From Naumannella halotolerans (lineage in GTDB: Bacteria > Actinomycetota > Actinomycetes > Propionibacteriales > Propionibacteriaceae), in assembly GCF_004364645.1 (NCBI RefSeq), contig NZ_SOAW01000002.1:496001-560000 (forward strand): a DNA stretch of 64,000 nt, given 5' to 3'. Shown piece by piece: positions 25,233-34,294 of the stretch. A program made the translations under genes and the position numbers. The first letter of the stretch is position 1. The number at the start of each line of letters is the position of its first letter. The notes under the pieces were generated by a model. That model saw only the letters and a program-made list of their open reading frames with translations, searched no databases and had not been told where the DNA came from.

Positions 25233-25304
25233 GCCCTCCAGGATCAGCGAATCGGTCGTAGTCAGGTGAAGGACCACATGGACCGGGAAACCGGGGCAAG
25301 CTCC
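25140..25304 (+). repeat. 165-bp direct repeat, copy 2
   Basis: Gapless match to 23725-23889. It covers the end of immunity copy 2 and the beginning of the third fragment. Confidence 0.85.
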
Positions 25305-25568
25305 ATCATCTACAACACCGAGGACGGTCAGGTCGCAGTGTACGGAACGCATTGCGAGGCGGAGACCTGTGCGCGGTGGGACGCCGTGTTTCGTGAAGGG
25401 CTGACGATCTATCAGGTTGGCTGGAGTTTGCCGAGTGCTCGGGCGATGGGCATGCAGGAGTTCTTGGATCAGACCTGCGTGGTGTGGGTGGCCGGGTTGG
25501 ATGTTCCCGAGTGTGATTCATGGGCAGGTGCACTCCGGTTGGAAGAGGTGTATCCAGGGTTCTATTAG
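25266..25568 (+). pseudogene. Immunity-type protein, copy 3 (C-terminal fragment)
   Basis: 100 residues. HCEAETCARWDAVF, TCVVWVAGLDVPECDSW align with the cysteine pattern of copies 1 and 2, but the signal anchor and the N-terminal half are missing. Its 5' part lies within the 165-bp repeat, and the same 5' scrap occurs at 23851-23889 where it is cut short. It is probably the residue of an older cassette. Confidence 0.6.
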
Positions 25569-25599
25569 CCGGCTGGGCCAAGACGCGCGACCGACGACC

Positions 25600-25616
25600 A
25601 GGACCGTTTCTGTCCT
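25600..25616. promoter_or_regulatory. Inverted repeat before WYL regulator
   Basis: AGGAC and GTCCT separated by 7 nt, 22 bp upstream of the regulator start. Possible autoregulatory site. Confidence 0.3.
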
Positions 25617-25638
25617 CGAAGACTGTCATCCTTCTCCC

Positions 25639-26646
25639 ATGTCGGACACCACCAGCCGCGCACTCACCTTGCTGAACCTGTTGCAGACCCATCGTCACTG
25701 GACCGGCCCGGAGCTGGCGGGCCGGCTCGGCGTCACCGAGCGGACGATCCGGCGCGATGTGGACCGTCTGCGCGAGCTGGGTTACCGGGTCGAGTCGGTA
25801 CCGGGCGCGCTCGGTGGCTATCGGCTGGAGGGCGGTACGGCGGTGCCCCCGCTGCTGCTGACCGATGCCGAGGCGGTCGCCATCGCCATCGGTCTGCGGG
25901 TGGCGGCGACCCAACGCCTGATCGACGGCCCGGAGACCACCCTCAGCGCGCTGGCGAAGGTGGAGCAGGTGCTGCCGGCCCGCCTGCGTACCCAGGTCAA
26001 CGCCTTGGCCAGCGCCGTCCAACCCGCCGGTCTCGGCCAGGGGACGGCGGTCTCCACCGAGGTCCTGGCCGAGCTCGCCATGGCATGCCGAGATCGCGAA
26101 CGGGTCCGCTTCCGCTACGTCTCCGCCGCTGGTACGCAGACCGAGCGGCGGGTCGAACCGCACACCCTGGCACCCGCCGACCGCCACTGGTACCTGCTCT
26201 GTTTCGACCTCGACCGCGATGACTGGCGCACCTTCCGGGTGGATCGGTTGAGCGAGGTCTTCCACACCCGGTTGACCTTCCAGCGCCGGGACCTGAGCCC
26301 CGAAATGGTGGCGGACTTCCTCCAGGTGGCTCGTGCCTGGCAACGCCAACCCGTGGAGACCGAGGTGGTGATGGAACTGCCCCTGGACCAGGTGAAGGAG
26401 CACTTCGGCCATTGGGCGCAAGGCGCCAGTGAGGAGTCCGCCGACCGTACCCGCTGGCCGGTGGGCGGGGCCGATTTCCGGGAGACCATGTACGGAATGA
26501 GCTGGATTCCTGCCGGTGTCGGCTACCGCACCGATCTGGCCGAACCGGCACGCTCGGAGCTTCGCGAGGTGCTGGTACGGATGCTCGCCGCGCTGGACGC
26601 ACCCGCGCCCGAGCCCGCCCGGGCGAAGGATCGACCCGTCGGCTGA
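25639..26646 (+). CDS. WYL-domain transcriptional regulator
   Basis: 335 residues. An N-terminal DeoR-like winged helix (LAGRLGVTERTIRRDVDRLRELGY, residues 27-50) is followed by a WYL domain (about 145-225: RFRYVSAAGTQTERRVEPH, HWYLLCFDLDRDDWRTFRVDR) and a WCX-type C-terminal domain. WYL regulators sense ligands, sometimes nucleic acids, and many control DNA-damage or defence genes. It lies directly after the toxin/immunity region and could control it, or the YdcF gene that follows, but no direct evidence exists. GC and codon use return here to the core pattern. Confidence 0.85.
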   Translation: MSDTTSRALTLLNLLQTHRHWTGPELAGRLGVTERTIRRDVDRLRELGYRVESVPGALGGYRLEGGTAVPPLLLTDAEAVAIAIGLRVAATQRLIDGPETTLSALAKVEQVLPARLRTQVNALASAVQPAGLGQGTAVSTEVLAELAMACRDRERVRFRYVSAAGTQTERRVEPHTLAPADRHWYLLCFDLDRDDWRTFRVDRLSEVFHTRLTFQRRDLSPEMVADFLQVARAWQRQPVETEVVMELPLDQVKEHFGHWAQGASEESADRTRWPVGGADFRETMYGMSWIPAGVGYRTDLAEPARSELREVLVRMLAALDAPAPEPARAKDRPVG

Positions 26647-26680
26647 TGGGGAACGTGCCGGGAGCGCCTATCCTTTTCCC

Positions 26681-27346
26681 GTGTCGCGCCAAGTCCGTCG
26701 CCGTCGCCGGCCCGGGCGTACCGCGGCGGCAGTGTTGCTTGCGCTCTTCTGTCTGACCATGACGCCCTGGGTGGTCGTGCAATTCGGCAGCCAGGGTCGC
26801 GTGCTCAACGTCGCCGAAGCCCCCGACGACTCGGTCGGGGTGGTGCTCGGCGCCGCCGTCTGGTCCGGTGGTGTCCCCTCCCCGTTCCTGCAGGGCCGCC
26901 TCGACCAGGCGACAACCCTGTGGGAGCAGGGAAAGTTGTCGACGGTGATCGTCTCGGGCAATTCCGAGCCGTACTACAGCGAGCCGGCCGCGATGAAGGA
27001 CACCTTGATCGCCCAGGGGGTGCCGGCGGAGGTGATCATCGAGGATCCGGCCGGATATGACACCTACGACACCTGCGTCCGGGCGAAGGAGGTCTACGGC
27101 TACGACCAGGTCGTGTTGATCAGCCAGTACTACCACCTGCCTCGCGCGGTCACGACCTGTCGGCTGGTCGGCGTCGACGCGATCGCGGTCGGTGATGCCA
27201 GCGTGCGGGACAACTCCCGTACCTGGTGGTACGGCGAACTGCGCGAGATCCCGGCAGCCTGGAAGATGTTGCTGGATGTCGCTGTCCGCCGGCAGCCGGA
27301 GCTCGGCCGGGCCGATCCGGTCACCGGGGAGATCGAGCCGAACTGA
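26681..27346 (+). CDS. YdcF/SanA-like membrane protein (DUF218)
   Basis: 221 residues with one N-terminal membrane helix (residues ~13-32) and a DUF218 domain (VGVVLGAAVWSGGVPSPFL, VSGNSEPYYSEPAAM, DTYDTCVRAKEVYG, LISQYYHLPRAV). The family includes SanA (vancomycin tolerance) and YdcF (S-adenosylmethionine binding). A cell-envelope role is likely. TATCCT at 26669-26674 sits 6 nt upstream of the GTG start. Convergent with the siderophore operon, 8 bp apart. Confidence 0.8.
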   Translation: MSRQVRRRRRPGRTAAAVLLALFCLTMTPWVVVQFGSQGRVLNVAEAPDDSVGVVLGAAVWSGGVPSPFLQGRLDQATTLWEQGKLSTVIVSGNSEPYYSEPAAMKDTLIAQGVPAEVIIEDPAGYDTYDTCVRAKEVYGYDQVVLISQYYHLPRAVTTCRLVGVDAIAVGDASVRDNSRTWWYGELREIPAAWKMLLDVAVRRQPELGRADPVTGEIEPN

Positions 27347-27354
27347 CTGCGGGC

Positions 27355-28248
27355 TCAAAGACCCAGGCGCTCCAGTTCGGCGATGTAGTCGTCCTCGATC
27401 TCGTCGGCGTCCCGTGACTCGTCGGACCACATGTCCAGCAGATGCTGTTTGGTGGCGGCGGGCAGGCTCTCGTACCGATCACGCCACTGTTCGGCATTCT
27501 CCGTCCAGTAGCCCATCACCTTGTAGGCGCCGTTCGGCAGCGCCTTCTCGTGGCGGAGGAGTTTGCGGACCGCCCGGGTGGTCTTCGCCTCCCCGGCGAC
27601 CCAGATGTAACCCGGGCCGTCCGGCAACGCCGCTGCCTCCACGATCGCTCCCAGCTGGGACGGTCCGTGCCCGTTGCCGCCGAGGACGAGGTGCAGGTCG
27701 ATACCGGCAGGTACGTCGATCGCAACCCGGTCGGCCTCGTCGGACACCTCGAGGACGACCCGGGTACGGACTCCCGGCGGGGCGAGTTCGACCAGCCGCG
27801 CCGCCGCCGGCAGACCGGTGGCATCGGCCACGAGCAGCTGCCAGCCGATGCCCTCGGGAGCGTCGTAGAGGGGATGGGGTGTGTTCACGCCGACGACGTC
27901 GCCGGGTTTCGCCCGTAGCGCCCAGGTCGCCGCGATACCGCCGTCGTGCACGACGAAGTCGATCGTCAGCTCCCGGCGGGTTTCATCCCACGCGCGCACC
28001 GTGTAGGTACGCATCGGCGAGGGGGTGACGCCGTCGGGGTACTCCCAGCCGCGGTCGCCGCTCGGCGCGGGCAGGACCGGCTCGGTGGATCCCGGTTCGG
28101 GGAAGAAGATGCGCAGGTACTCATCACCCACCCCGGAGGTGACGAACCCGTCGAGACCCTCCCCGCCGAGCACGATCCGGAGGAACGACGGGGACAGCCG
28201 GGTTGCCCGCTGGACGATGCAGCGATGGACCAGGTTGATCTCGCTCAT
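27355..28248 (-). CDS. Siderophore-interacting FAD-dependent reductase
   Basis: 297 residues of the SIP/ViuB family, which reduces ferric siderophores in the cytoplasm to release iron. The FAD-binding half contains MRTYTVRAWDETRRELTIDFVVH (shown in parts: RTYTVR then DFVVH) and GGIAATWAL. The NAD(P)H half has LLVADATGLPAAARLVE and YIWVAGEAKTTRAVRKLL. The ATG overlaps the upstream substrate-binding gene by ATGA, so they form one operon headed by an IdeR-type iron box. Confidence 0.9.
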   Translation of the reverse strand: MSEINLVHRCIVQRATRLSPSFLRIVLGGEGLDGFVTSGVGDEYLRIFFPEPGSTEPVLPAPSGDRGWEYPDGVTPSPMRTYTVRAWDETRRELTIDFVVHDGGIAATWALRAKPGDVVGVNTPHPLYDAPEGIGWQLLVADATGLPAAARLVELAPPGVRTRVVLEVSDEADRVAIDVPAGIDLHLVLGGNGHGPSQLGAIVEAAALPDGPGYIWVAGEAKTTRAVRKLLRHEKALPNGAYKVMGYWTENAEQWRDRYESLPAATKQHLLDMWSDESRDADEIEDDYIAELERLGL

Positions 28249-29221
28249 CCGAGCAGAGCCTCCTCCACGATCGTCAGGAAGGCGTCCTGGCCACTGGGGG
28301 AGCCGTACTGCATCTCGTAGTTGTAGGGCACGATGTTCTCCTGTTGCACTGCCGGGATCTGGGTCCACAGTTCGTTCGAGCTGAGGCCTTCGTTGTCCAG
28401 CAGGCTGACGCTGCCGTCCTCCTGCCGGCCGGTGAAGATGATGTCGACATCGTCGAGTTCACCGTAGTTCTCCGCTGCCAGTTCCACCCCGTCGGACGAA
28501 ATCAGCCCGTCCTCGGCCCCGCCACCTCAGCGGTGCGCAGTCCGAGGTCGTCGAAGACCAGCCACGGTACGCCGTTCCACGCCGCAACCCCGGAGCCGTC
28601 CTCATCGACCGGGTCCAGTGCGGCGACCACCGGGTCGATGCCGGCGTCGTCCAATCGGGTACGGATGGAGGCCACCCGCTGCTCGTAGGAGGAGTTCCAC
28701 GCCTGCCACTGTTCCTCCCGCCCGAGGTCGCTGGCGGTCTGCGCGACGGGTTCTCGCCAGTCACCACCGTCGAAGGCGTTGTAGGTGTAGGTGGGTGCGA
28801 TCTCCTGCAGTTTCGGGTCGAGCTCGGTGTCGTACCCGAGGCCGTTCAGGACAAAATCGGGTTCGGCCGCGGCGACGCCCTCGAAGTTGAACTCGGGGTA
28901 GTTCGTGAAGGTCGACAATCCCTCGAGTTCTGCCAGTGGGAAGAAATCGGGGAAGTTGGTGAAGTCGTCGCGTACCGGCTGCGACGAGGCCAGCGGGTAG
29001 TCCAGCGTCAGCAGGATGTCGATGTCGGTGGTGTAGAACCCGAGGGCGGCCCGGGGCTCGCTCGGCAGTTCGATGGTCGCACCAGCGGGCGTGCGGATGG
29101 TCTGCACCAGGGAGGCGACCGGTTCTTCGGTCGGTTCGGTGCCGGTGCCGGTGGCGCAGGCGGTGAGCAGGGTGATGCTGATAATGCACGTCGCGGCGAC
29201 GGCAGGGGGGCGATGGCGCAT
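28245..29221 (-). pseudogene. Iron-siderophore ABC substrate-binding lipoprotein, frameshifted
   Basis: A FecB/FepB-type lipoprotein that should deliver ferric siderophore to an ABC importer. The N-terminal 240 residues carry a signal with lipobox LLTAC, then AALGFYTTDIDILLTLDYPL and FNFEGVAAAEPDFVLNG. The frame then ends at AGPRTG. The remaining ~83 residues (from VELAAENYGELDDVDIIFTG to FLTIVEEALLG) continue in another frame, so a single-base loss near 28515 breaks the gene. It may be a true mutation or a base error. The cognate permease and ATPase genes are not adjacent. Confidence 0.8.
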
Positions 29222-29263
29222 GATGGCTTCCCTCGGGACGACTACCGACCGATCATGACATGA

Positions 29264-29282
29264 AAAGGCTAGGCTTACCTAA
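29264..29282. promoter_or_regulatory. IdeR/DmdR-type iron box
   Basis: AAAGGCTAGGCTTACCTAA matches 15 of 19 positions of the DtxR/IdeR consensus TTAGGTTAGGCTAACCTAA. It lies 43 bp upstream of the siderophore-binding lipoprotein start, so iron-loaded IdeR should repress this operon. Confidence 0.75.
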
Positions 29283-29372
29283 TATCGTGCTCGGAATCTC
29301 GGTGGCCGAGCCGAACGCGAAGCGGGCGCCGGACCCGAGGGTCCGACGCCCGGCGTCAGTGAGCGGTTCGGC

Positions 29373-30197
29373 TCATCGCAGGTCGAAGGTGGCGGGGTCG
29401 GGACCGACCCGGTTGTCGGCGTTCAGGGCGTCGATCGCACTCAGGTCGTCGGCAGAGAGCTCGAAGTCGAAGATGTCGAAGTTCTCCTCGATCCGCGACG
29501 GGGTGGTCGACTTCGGGAACACGATGTACCCCTTCTGCACATGCCAGCGCAGGATCACCTGGGCCGGGGTGCGGCCGAGGGTCTTGGCGAGCTCGGTGAT
29601 CGTCGGGTTCTCCAGGTCGGCGGACTGGCCGAGCGGGCTCCAGGACTCGATCTTGATCCCGCGATCGGTGCTGTACTTGATCAAGTGTTCGACGGTCAGC
29701 GTCGGGTGCACCTCGATCTGGTTCACCGCGGGAATGACGTCGGTGGCATCGATGACGTCGTTCAGATGATCTTCGGTGAAGTTGGAGACACCGATCGATC
29801 GGGCCAAGCCGGCCTTCTGCAACTCGACCAGGGATTCCCAGGCCTGCACATGCAGATTCTGTCCGGCGACCGGCCAGTGGATCAGGTACAGGTCGACCGC
29901 GTCGAGCCCGAGCTTGCCCAAGCTCTCCTCCAGCGCCGCCCGAGCATCGTCGTGGCGGTTGTTCCACAGCTTGGTGGTGATCCACAGATCCTCACGCGGG
30001 ATGCCGGATTCGGCGATCGCCTGGCCGACACCCTCCTCATTTCCGTAGATCGCGGCGGTGTCGATGTGGCGGTAGCCCACTTCGAGGGCCTTGGAGACCG
30101 CCGGAACGATGTCATCGGTGGAGACCTGGTACACACCGAATCCCAGTTGCGGGATTTCGCGTCCGTCGTTCAGGGTCACGTTCGGGACTTGGCTCAT
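29373..30197 (-). CDS. Aldo/keto reductase (2,5-diketo-D-gluconate reductase type)
   Basis: A 274-residue NADPH-dependent oxidoreductase with a TIM barrel. The catalytic tetrad is visible: Asp and Tyr in DTAAIYGNE, Lys in TTKLWN, His in LIHWP. IGVSNF and the C-terminal cofactor motif FPKSTTPSRIEENFDIFDF complete the family pattern. I chose the ATG at 30197, which has AGGAG upstream; an adjacent GTG at 30200 would add one residue. Substrates are usually small keto acids or methylglyoxal-like carbonyls. Stands alone. Confidence 0.92.
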   Translation of the reverse strand: MSQVPNVTLNDGREIPQLGFGVYQVSTDDIVPAVSKALEVGYRHIDTAAIYGNEEGVGQAIAESGIPREDLWITTKLWNNRHDDARAALEESLGKLGLDAVDLYLIHWPVAGQNLHVQAWESLVELQKAGLARSIGVSNFTEDHLNDVIDATDVIPAVNQIEVHPTLTVEHLIKYSTDRGIKIESWSPLGQSADLENPTITELAKTLGRTPAQVILRWHVQKGYIVFPKSTTPSRIEENFDIFDFELSADDLSAIDALNADNRVGPDPATFDLR

Positions 30198-30443
30198 CAC
30201 TTCTCCTTGTGCGCGGTGCCGACAACCGGTCCGGTTGGCGTACGACCGTTGGTCGTCCTCGCGATCGATCCATCGTGCATCGACCGCCTCACTCCCAACG
30301 TAACGACCGCTGCCCGTCGCTGCATTCCCGGGCGGTCGAATCGATTGGGGGAGTTCGCAGGTGAACCGATCGGAGCGGCAATGTTGGCGGAGAACGCGAC
30401 ATGATCGATGACGCCGCAGCCGCTCCTGGCCTACATTCGGGCC

Positions 30444-31463
30444 ATGACCAATCCGCCCTCCCTTTCCCCGGCGGCCCGATCATTCCAGCGGCGAAAACAT
30501 CTGGGCTGGGGCATCGCGCTGGTGGCCTTGGCACTGCTCGTCGTCCTGGCCGACGGGCCGATCGCTCTTGGCGCCCTGGCCGGTCTCCTCGGTGTTGTGC
30601 TTCTGGCCGTGGGGGTGATCGGTGAGCAGAAGGCCAATGCCTACAACCGGCGCGACTGGGCCCTGGCCGAGTCCTTGGCCGGACAGTTCGAGCAGCTGTT
30701 GTCCCATGACGGTGGCACCGCCTACGGCGGGGCCCAAGGCGAGTACCGGGTTCAGAATGCGCGGTTGGTGGAGATCGAACGTCACTTCGATTCGCAGACT
30801 GCCGGAGCGATCACCGGTGTGCTGCACCATCAGTTGCGGATGTTCGGGTCGACAGTGTCCGGTTCGGTCGGCGTGGGTACGGCGGTCGGCAATCGGAGCG
30901 CAGTGGGGGCCTCGGTTTCCTCCGGGTCATTCTCGGGATTGATCAACGGACTCAGCAATGTCGAACTGGGTTTGAGCAGCACCACCCGCAATGACCTGAT
31001 GGGAGATGCGCTGTTCTCGGTCTTCGAGGCTCCGGACGCGAACGGTCGCTTGGACACACATCGGGTTGTCTCGATGTCTCAGCCCGGCGCAGCGGGTTGG
31101 ATCAACGACGTGGTGCAGCAGACCGCCCAGCGGTTCGACGGTCAGCGAACCCATTCCGGGGCTACCGTGCTCGGTTTCGGTCCGCGTATCGTGTCCCATT
31201 TCGTACCCAAGGACATCTCCTATGTCACAGACCAGTTGCGTGCCCAGCAGAACCGCGACCGCAGTGAACGAGAACTGATTCGGATACGCGGGACCGCGGT
31301 AGGGCGGAATGCGATGATCGCCACCTGTCTCTCGGTGGGTGGACGGCCTGAGTTGCGACTGATGCCGATCCAGTTCCCCGCGGTCTACGGAGAAGCGGTG
31401 GCGCGGGGGATTGCGCGAGCCGACACCGCACTCAATGGCGTGGTCGCAAACGAACTGCGCTGA
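30444..31463 (+). CDS. Membrane protein of unknown function with long cytoplasmic domain
   Basis: 339 residues. Two close hydrophobic helices near the N-terminus (residues ~22-38 and 42-58) form a hairpin, followed by a soluble domain with no family I recognise. It contains a small-residue Gly/Ser/Val-rich segment (STVSGSVGVGTAVGNRSAVG) and possible coiled stretches near DQLRAQQNRDRSERELIRIR. TACATT at 30432-30437 supports the ATG at 30444. Ends 4 nt before the convergent photolyase gene. Confidence 0.6.
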   Translation: MTNPPSLSPAARSFQRRKHLGWGIALVALALLVVLADGPIALGALAGLLGVVLLAVGVIGEQKANAYNRRDWALAESLAGQFEQLLSHDGGTAYGGAQGEYRVQNARLVEIERHFDSQTAGAITGVLHHQLRMFGSTVSGSVGVGTAVGNRSAVGASVSSGSFSGLINGLSNVELGLSSTTRNDLMGDALFSVFEAPDANGRLDTHRVVSMSQPGAAGWINDVVQQTAQRFDGQRTHSGATVLGFGPRIVSHFVPKDISYVTDQLRAQQNRDRSERELIRIRGTAVGRNAMIATCLSVGGRPELRLMPIQFPAVYGEAVARGIARADTALNGVVANELR

Positions 31464-31467
31464 ACGA

Positions 31468-32841
31468 TCAGCGACGGGCGGCCTCATAGCGGCTGAGCGC
31501 CTCGGCCCGCTCCTCGCCATGATCGATGATCGGCTCGGGGTAGCCGCGGGCGTACCCGTCCTCGGCCTTCCACGGTTCATGGACGCGGGCTCCCCGAAGG
31601 TGGGCCAGCTCAGGGACCCAGCGACGGACGTAGGTGCCATCGGGGTCGAATTTCTTGCCCTGGGTGATCGGGTTGAACACCCGGAAGTACGGCGACGCGT
31701 CGGTGCCTGTACCGGCCACCCACTGCCAACCGTGGTTGTTCGAGGCGATGTCCCCGTCGCGCAGATGCCGCAGGAAGTGCCTCGCCCCGTGCGGCCACCA
31801 GAGGTGCAGGTCCTTGCAGAGGAAGCTTGCGGTGACCATCCGGGCGCGGTTGTGCATCCAGCCGGTGGCGACCAGTTGGCGCATCGCGGCATCGACGAAG
31901 GGGAACCCGGTACGGCCCTCCTGCCAGGCGAGGAGGCGCTCGTCCGGTTCGTCGTAGGGCATCGTCGACAGCGCGGGTTTCAGGTCCCCCCATGCTGATC
32001 GGGGATTGTGGAACAGGACGTCGGCGTAGAACTCGCGCCAGGCGATCTCGGCGCTGAACCGGTCGACATCGGGGGCATCCCCGCGGTGCTCGGACAGGGC
32101 ATGCAGGATCGTCCGCGGGTGGATCGTCCCGTACTTCAGATGCATCGAGAGCTCCGACGTTCCCCGAAGATCGGCTCGGTCCCGGTTCTGGTCGTAGTTG
32201 CCGATACCGGAGTCGAGGAAGTCGGCCAGCAGCTTCCTGCCCGCCTCCTCCGAGCAGGGACCGATCCGCGCCGCCAGTTCCTCATCCTGATCCTCGCCCC
32301 TCAGCGGGGAGGTGGGGATCGGGCCTGGATCGTCGACCTGCCGGCACCAGCGCACCTCGGCCGAACCGGCAGGACCGCGCCAACCATGATCGGCCCAGGC
32401 CCGGCGGAACGGGGTGAACACCTGGTACGGAGCGCCCGATCCGTTCAGGATTCGCCCCGGGGTGACCGCATAGGGGCTGCCGGTCTCGACCCACGCGAGG
32501 TCGTCACCGAGACCGGCCCGGACCTGTCGGTCCCGGCGGCGCCCGAAGGGGGTCGTCTCGGTACTCAGATGGATCGAACCGGCGCCGACCTCGGCGACGA
32601 GTTCTCCCAGCACCTGTACCGGATCACCGGTGCGGACCACCAGGGCGTTGTCGGTGGCACGACGCAGGTGGTCCAGGGCATCGAACAGACAGTGGGTACG
32701 TACCGGGCCCGCGTGCTCCAGCAGCCGCGGATCGAGTACGAACACCGGCAGCACCGTCGCCGACTCGGCCGCCTGCAACAGTGCCGGGTGATCATCAAGT
32801 CGAAGATCGCGCCGGAACCAGAGCAGGGCCGGACCGGTCAT
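31468..32841 (-). CDS. phrB: Deoxyribodipyrimidine photolyase
   Basis: Uses blue light and FADH to split cyclobutane pyrimidine dimers. 457 residues. N-terminal antenna domain: LLWFRRDLRLDDHPALL. C-terminal FAD domain: WREFYADVLFHNP, GFPFVDAAMRQLVATGWMHN, and the hallmark GDIASNNHGWQWVAGTGTD followed by ASPYFRVFNP. It belongs to class I CPD photolyases; cryptochrome function cannot be excluded but the pattern favours repair. Single gene. Confidence 0.93.
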   Translation of the reverse strand: MTGPALLWFRRDLRLDDHPALLQAAESATVLPVFVLDPRLLEHAGPVRTHCLFDALDHLRRATDNALVVRTGDPVQVLGELVAEVGAGSIHLSTETTPFGRRRDRQVRAGLGDDLAWVETGSPYAVTPGRILNGSGAPYQVFTPFRRAWADHGWRGPAGSAEVRWCRQVDDPGPIPTSPLRGEDQDEELAARIGPCSEEAGRKLLADFLDSGIGNYDQNRDRADLRGTSELSMHLKYGTIHPRTILHALSEHRGDAPDVDRFSAEIAWREFYADVLFHNPRSAWGDLKPALSTMPYDEPDERLLAWQEGRTGFPFVDAAMRQLVATGWMHNRARMVTASFLCKDLHLWWPHGARHFLRHLRDGDIASNNHGWQWVAGTGTDASPYFRVFNPITQGKKFDPDGTYVRRWVPELAHLRGARVHEPWKAEDGYARGYPEPIIDHGEERAEALSRYEAARR

Positions 32842-32888
32842 CGACCGGCCGGATCGCTCATCGCCACACCCTGCCCACGAGCCACCGT

Positions 32889-34154
32889 TCAGACATGGGC
32901 GCCGACCGAGCTCCCCTGCAGGAGTTCGCGGCGGCCCAGGCGCTGCAACTGGGTGACATGGGACGGGTTCAGCTCCTCGATCGTGCCCACCTGCAACAGC
33001 TGCATGGTCCGCACGACCTGGTCGGCAAGGATCTGGATCGCCCGGTCCACACCTTCACGGCCACCGGCCATCAGGCCGTAGAGGTAAGCACGGCCGATCA
33101 GGGTGAACTTGGCGCCCATGGCGATGGAGGCCACGATGTCGGCACCGTTCATGATGCCGGTGTCGATCGTCACCTCGGTGTCGGCGCCGACCTCACGGAC
33201 CACCTCGGGCAACAGGTGGAACGGGATCGGTGCCCGGTCGAGCTGCCGACCACCGTGGTTGGACAAGATGATGCCGTCGACACCGTGACCGGTCAGCTTC
33301 TTCGCGTCCTCGACGGTCTGCACCCCCTTCACCACCAGCTTTCCCGGCCACATCCGTCGGATCGTGGCCAGGTCCTCGAAGGAGATGGTCGGGTCGAACA
33401 TGGTGTTGATCAACTCCGCAACGGTGCCGCCGGTGGCGCTCAGCGAGGCGAACTCCAACGTCGGGGTGGTCAGGAAGTCGATCCACCACCAGGGGCGCGG
33501 GATCGCGTTGAGAACGGTCCCCAAGGTGAGCTGCGGCGGGATGGAGAATCCGTTGCGGACATCGCGCAGACGGGCGCCGGCGACCGGGGTGTCGACGGTG
33601 AAGAACAAGGTGTCGTACCCGGCTGCGGCTGCCCGCTCGACCAGGCCGTAGCTGCGCTCCCGCTCCTTCATCACGTACAGCTGGAACCAGTTGCGGCCGT
33701 TCGGATTGGCCTGCTTCACCGCCTCGATCGAGCAGGTACCCATGGTCGACAGGGTGAACGGAATGCCCGCGGCATCCGCCGCCCCGGCACCGGCGATCTC
33801 CCCCTCGGTCTGCATCATCCGGGTGAACCCGGTGGGGGCGATGCCGAACGGCAGGGCCGAGGGTCCGCCGAAGATCGTCGTCGAGGTGTCGACCTTCGAG
33901 ACATCGTTCAGGATCGCCGGGTGGAACTCGACGTCCTGGAAGGCCTGCCGGGCCCGAGCCAGTGAGATCTCTCCCTCGGCCGAGCCGTCGGTGTAGTCGA
34001 AAGGTGCCGCCGGGGTGCGCCGCTTGGCGATCCGGCGCAGGTCCTCGATGGTCAGGGCCTTGGACAGCCGGCGCTTGCGCCCGTCCAGTTCCGGCTTCTT
34101 GAACTGCAGCAACTCGAACAGTTCGTCGGGACGGGGGAGCTGACGCTGGACCAT
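32889..34154 (-). CDS. lldD: FMN-dependent L-lactate dehydrogenase / alpha-hydroxy-acid oxidase
   Basis: 421 residues. Oxidises L-lactate (or a related 2-hydroxy acid) to the 2-oxo acid, feeding electrons to the respiratory chain. FMN and catalytic motifs: [53 protein letters not shown], and the active-site [12 protein letters not shown]. The C-terminal [18 protein letters not shown] matches the mycobacterial LldD2 type. The ATG has AGGAATTG upstream. Followed by phrB with 47 bp between. Confidence 0.88.
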   Translation of the reverse strand: MVQRQLPRPDELFELLQFKKPELDGRKRRLSKALTIEDLRRIAKRRTPAAPFDYTDGSAEGEISLARARQAFQDVEFHPAILNDVSKVDTSTTIFGGPSALPFGIAPTGFTRMMQTEGEIAGAGAADAAGIPFTLSTMGTCSIEAVKQANPNGRNWFQLYVMKERERSYGLVERAAAAGYDTLFFTVDTPVAGARLRDVRNGFSIPPQLTLGTVLNAIPRPWWWIDFLTTPTLEFASLSATGGTVAELINTMFDPTISFEDLATIRRMWPGKLVVKGVQTVEDAKKLTGHGVDGIILSNHGGRQLDRAPIPFHLLPEVVREVGADTEVTIDTGIMNGADIVASIAMGAKFTLIGRAYLYGLMAGGREGVDRAIQILADQVVRTMQLLQVGTIEELNPSHVTQLQRLGRRELLQGSSVGAHV

Positions 34155-34294
34155 GACTCAATTCCTATCGACGGTGACGTACCGCATTGACGGCTCGGAG
34201 AACATCCGATGTTTACGGGGCCCAGCATAAGCCTTCCTGGGGCGCGGCGGCCACCACCCGGCAGGCAGACCTCACAAGAGATCGGACCGAATGG

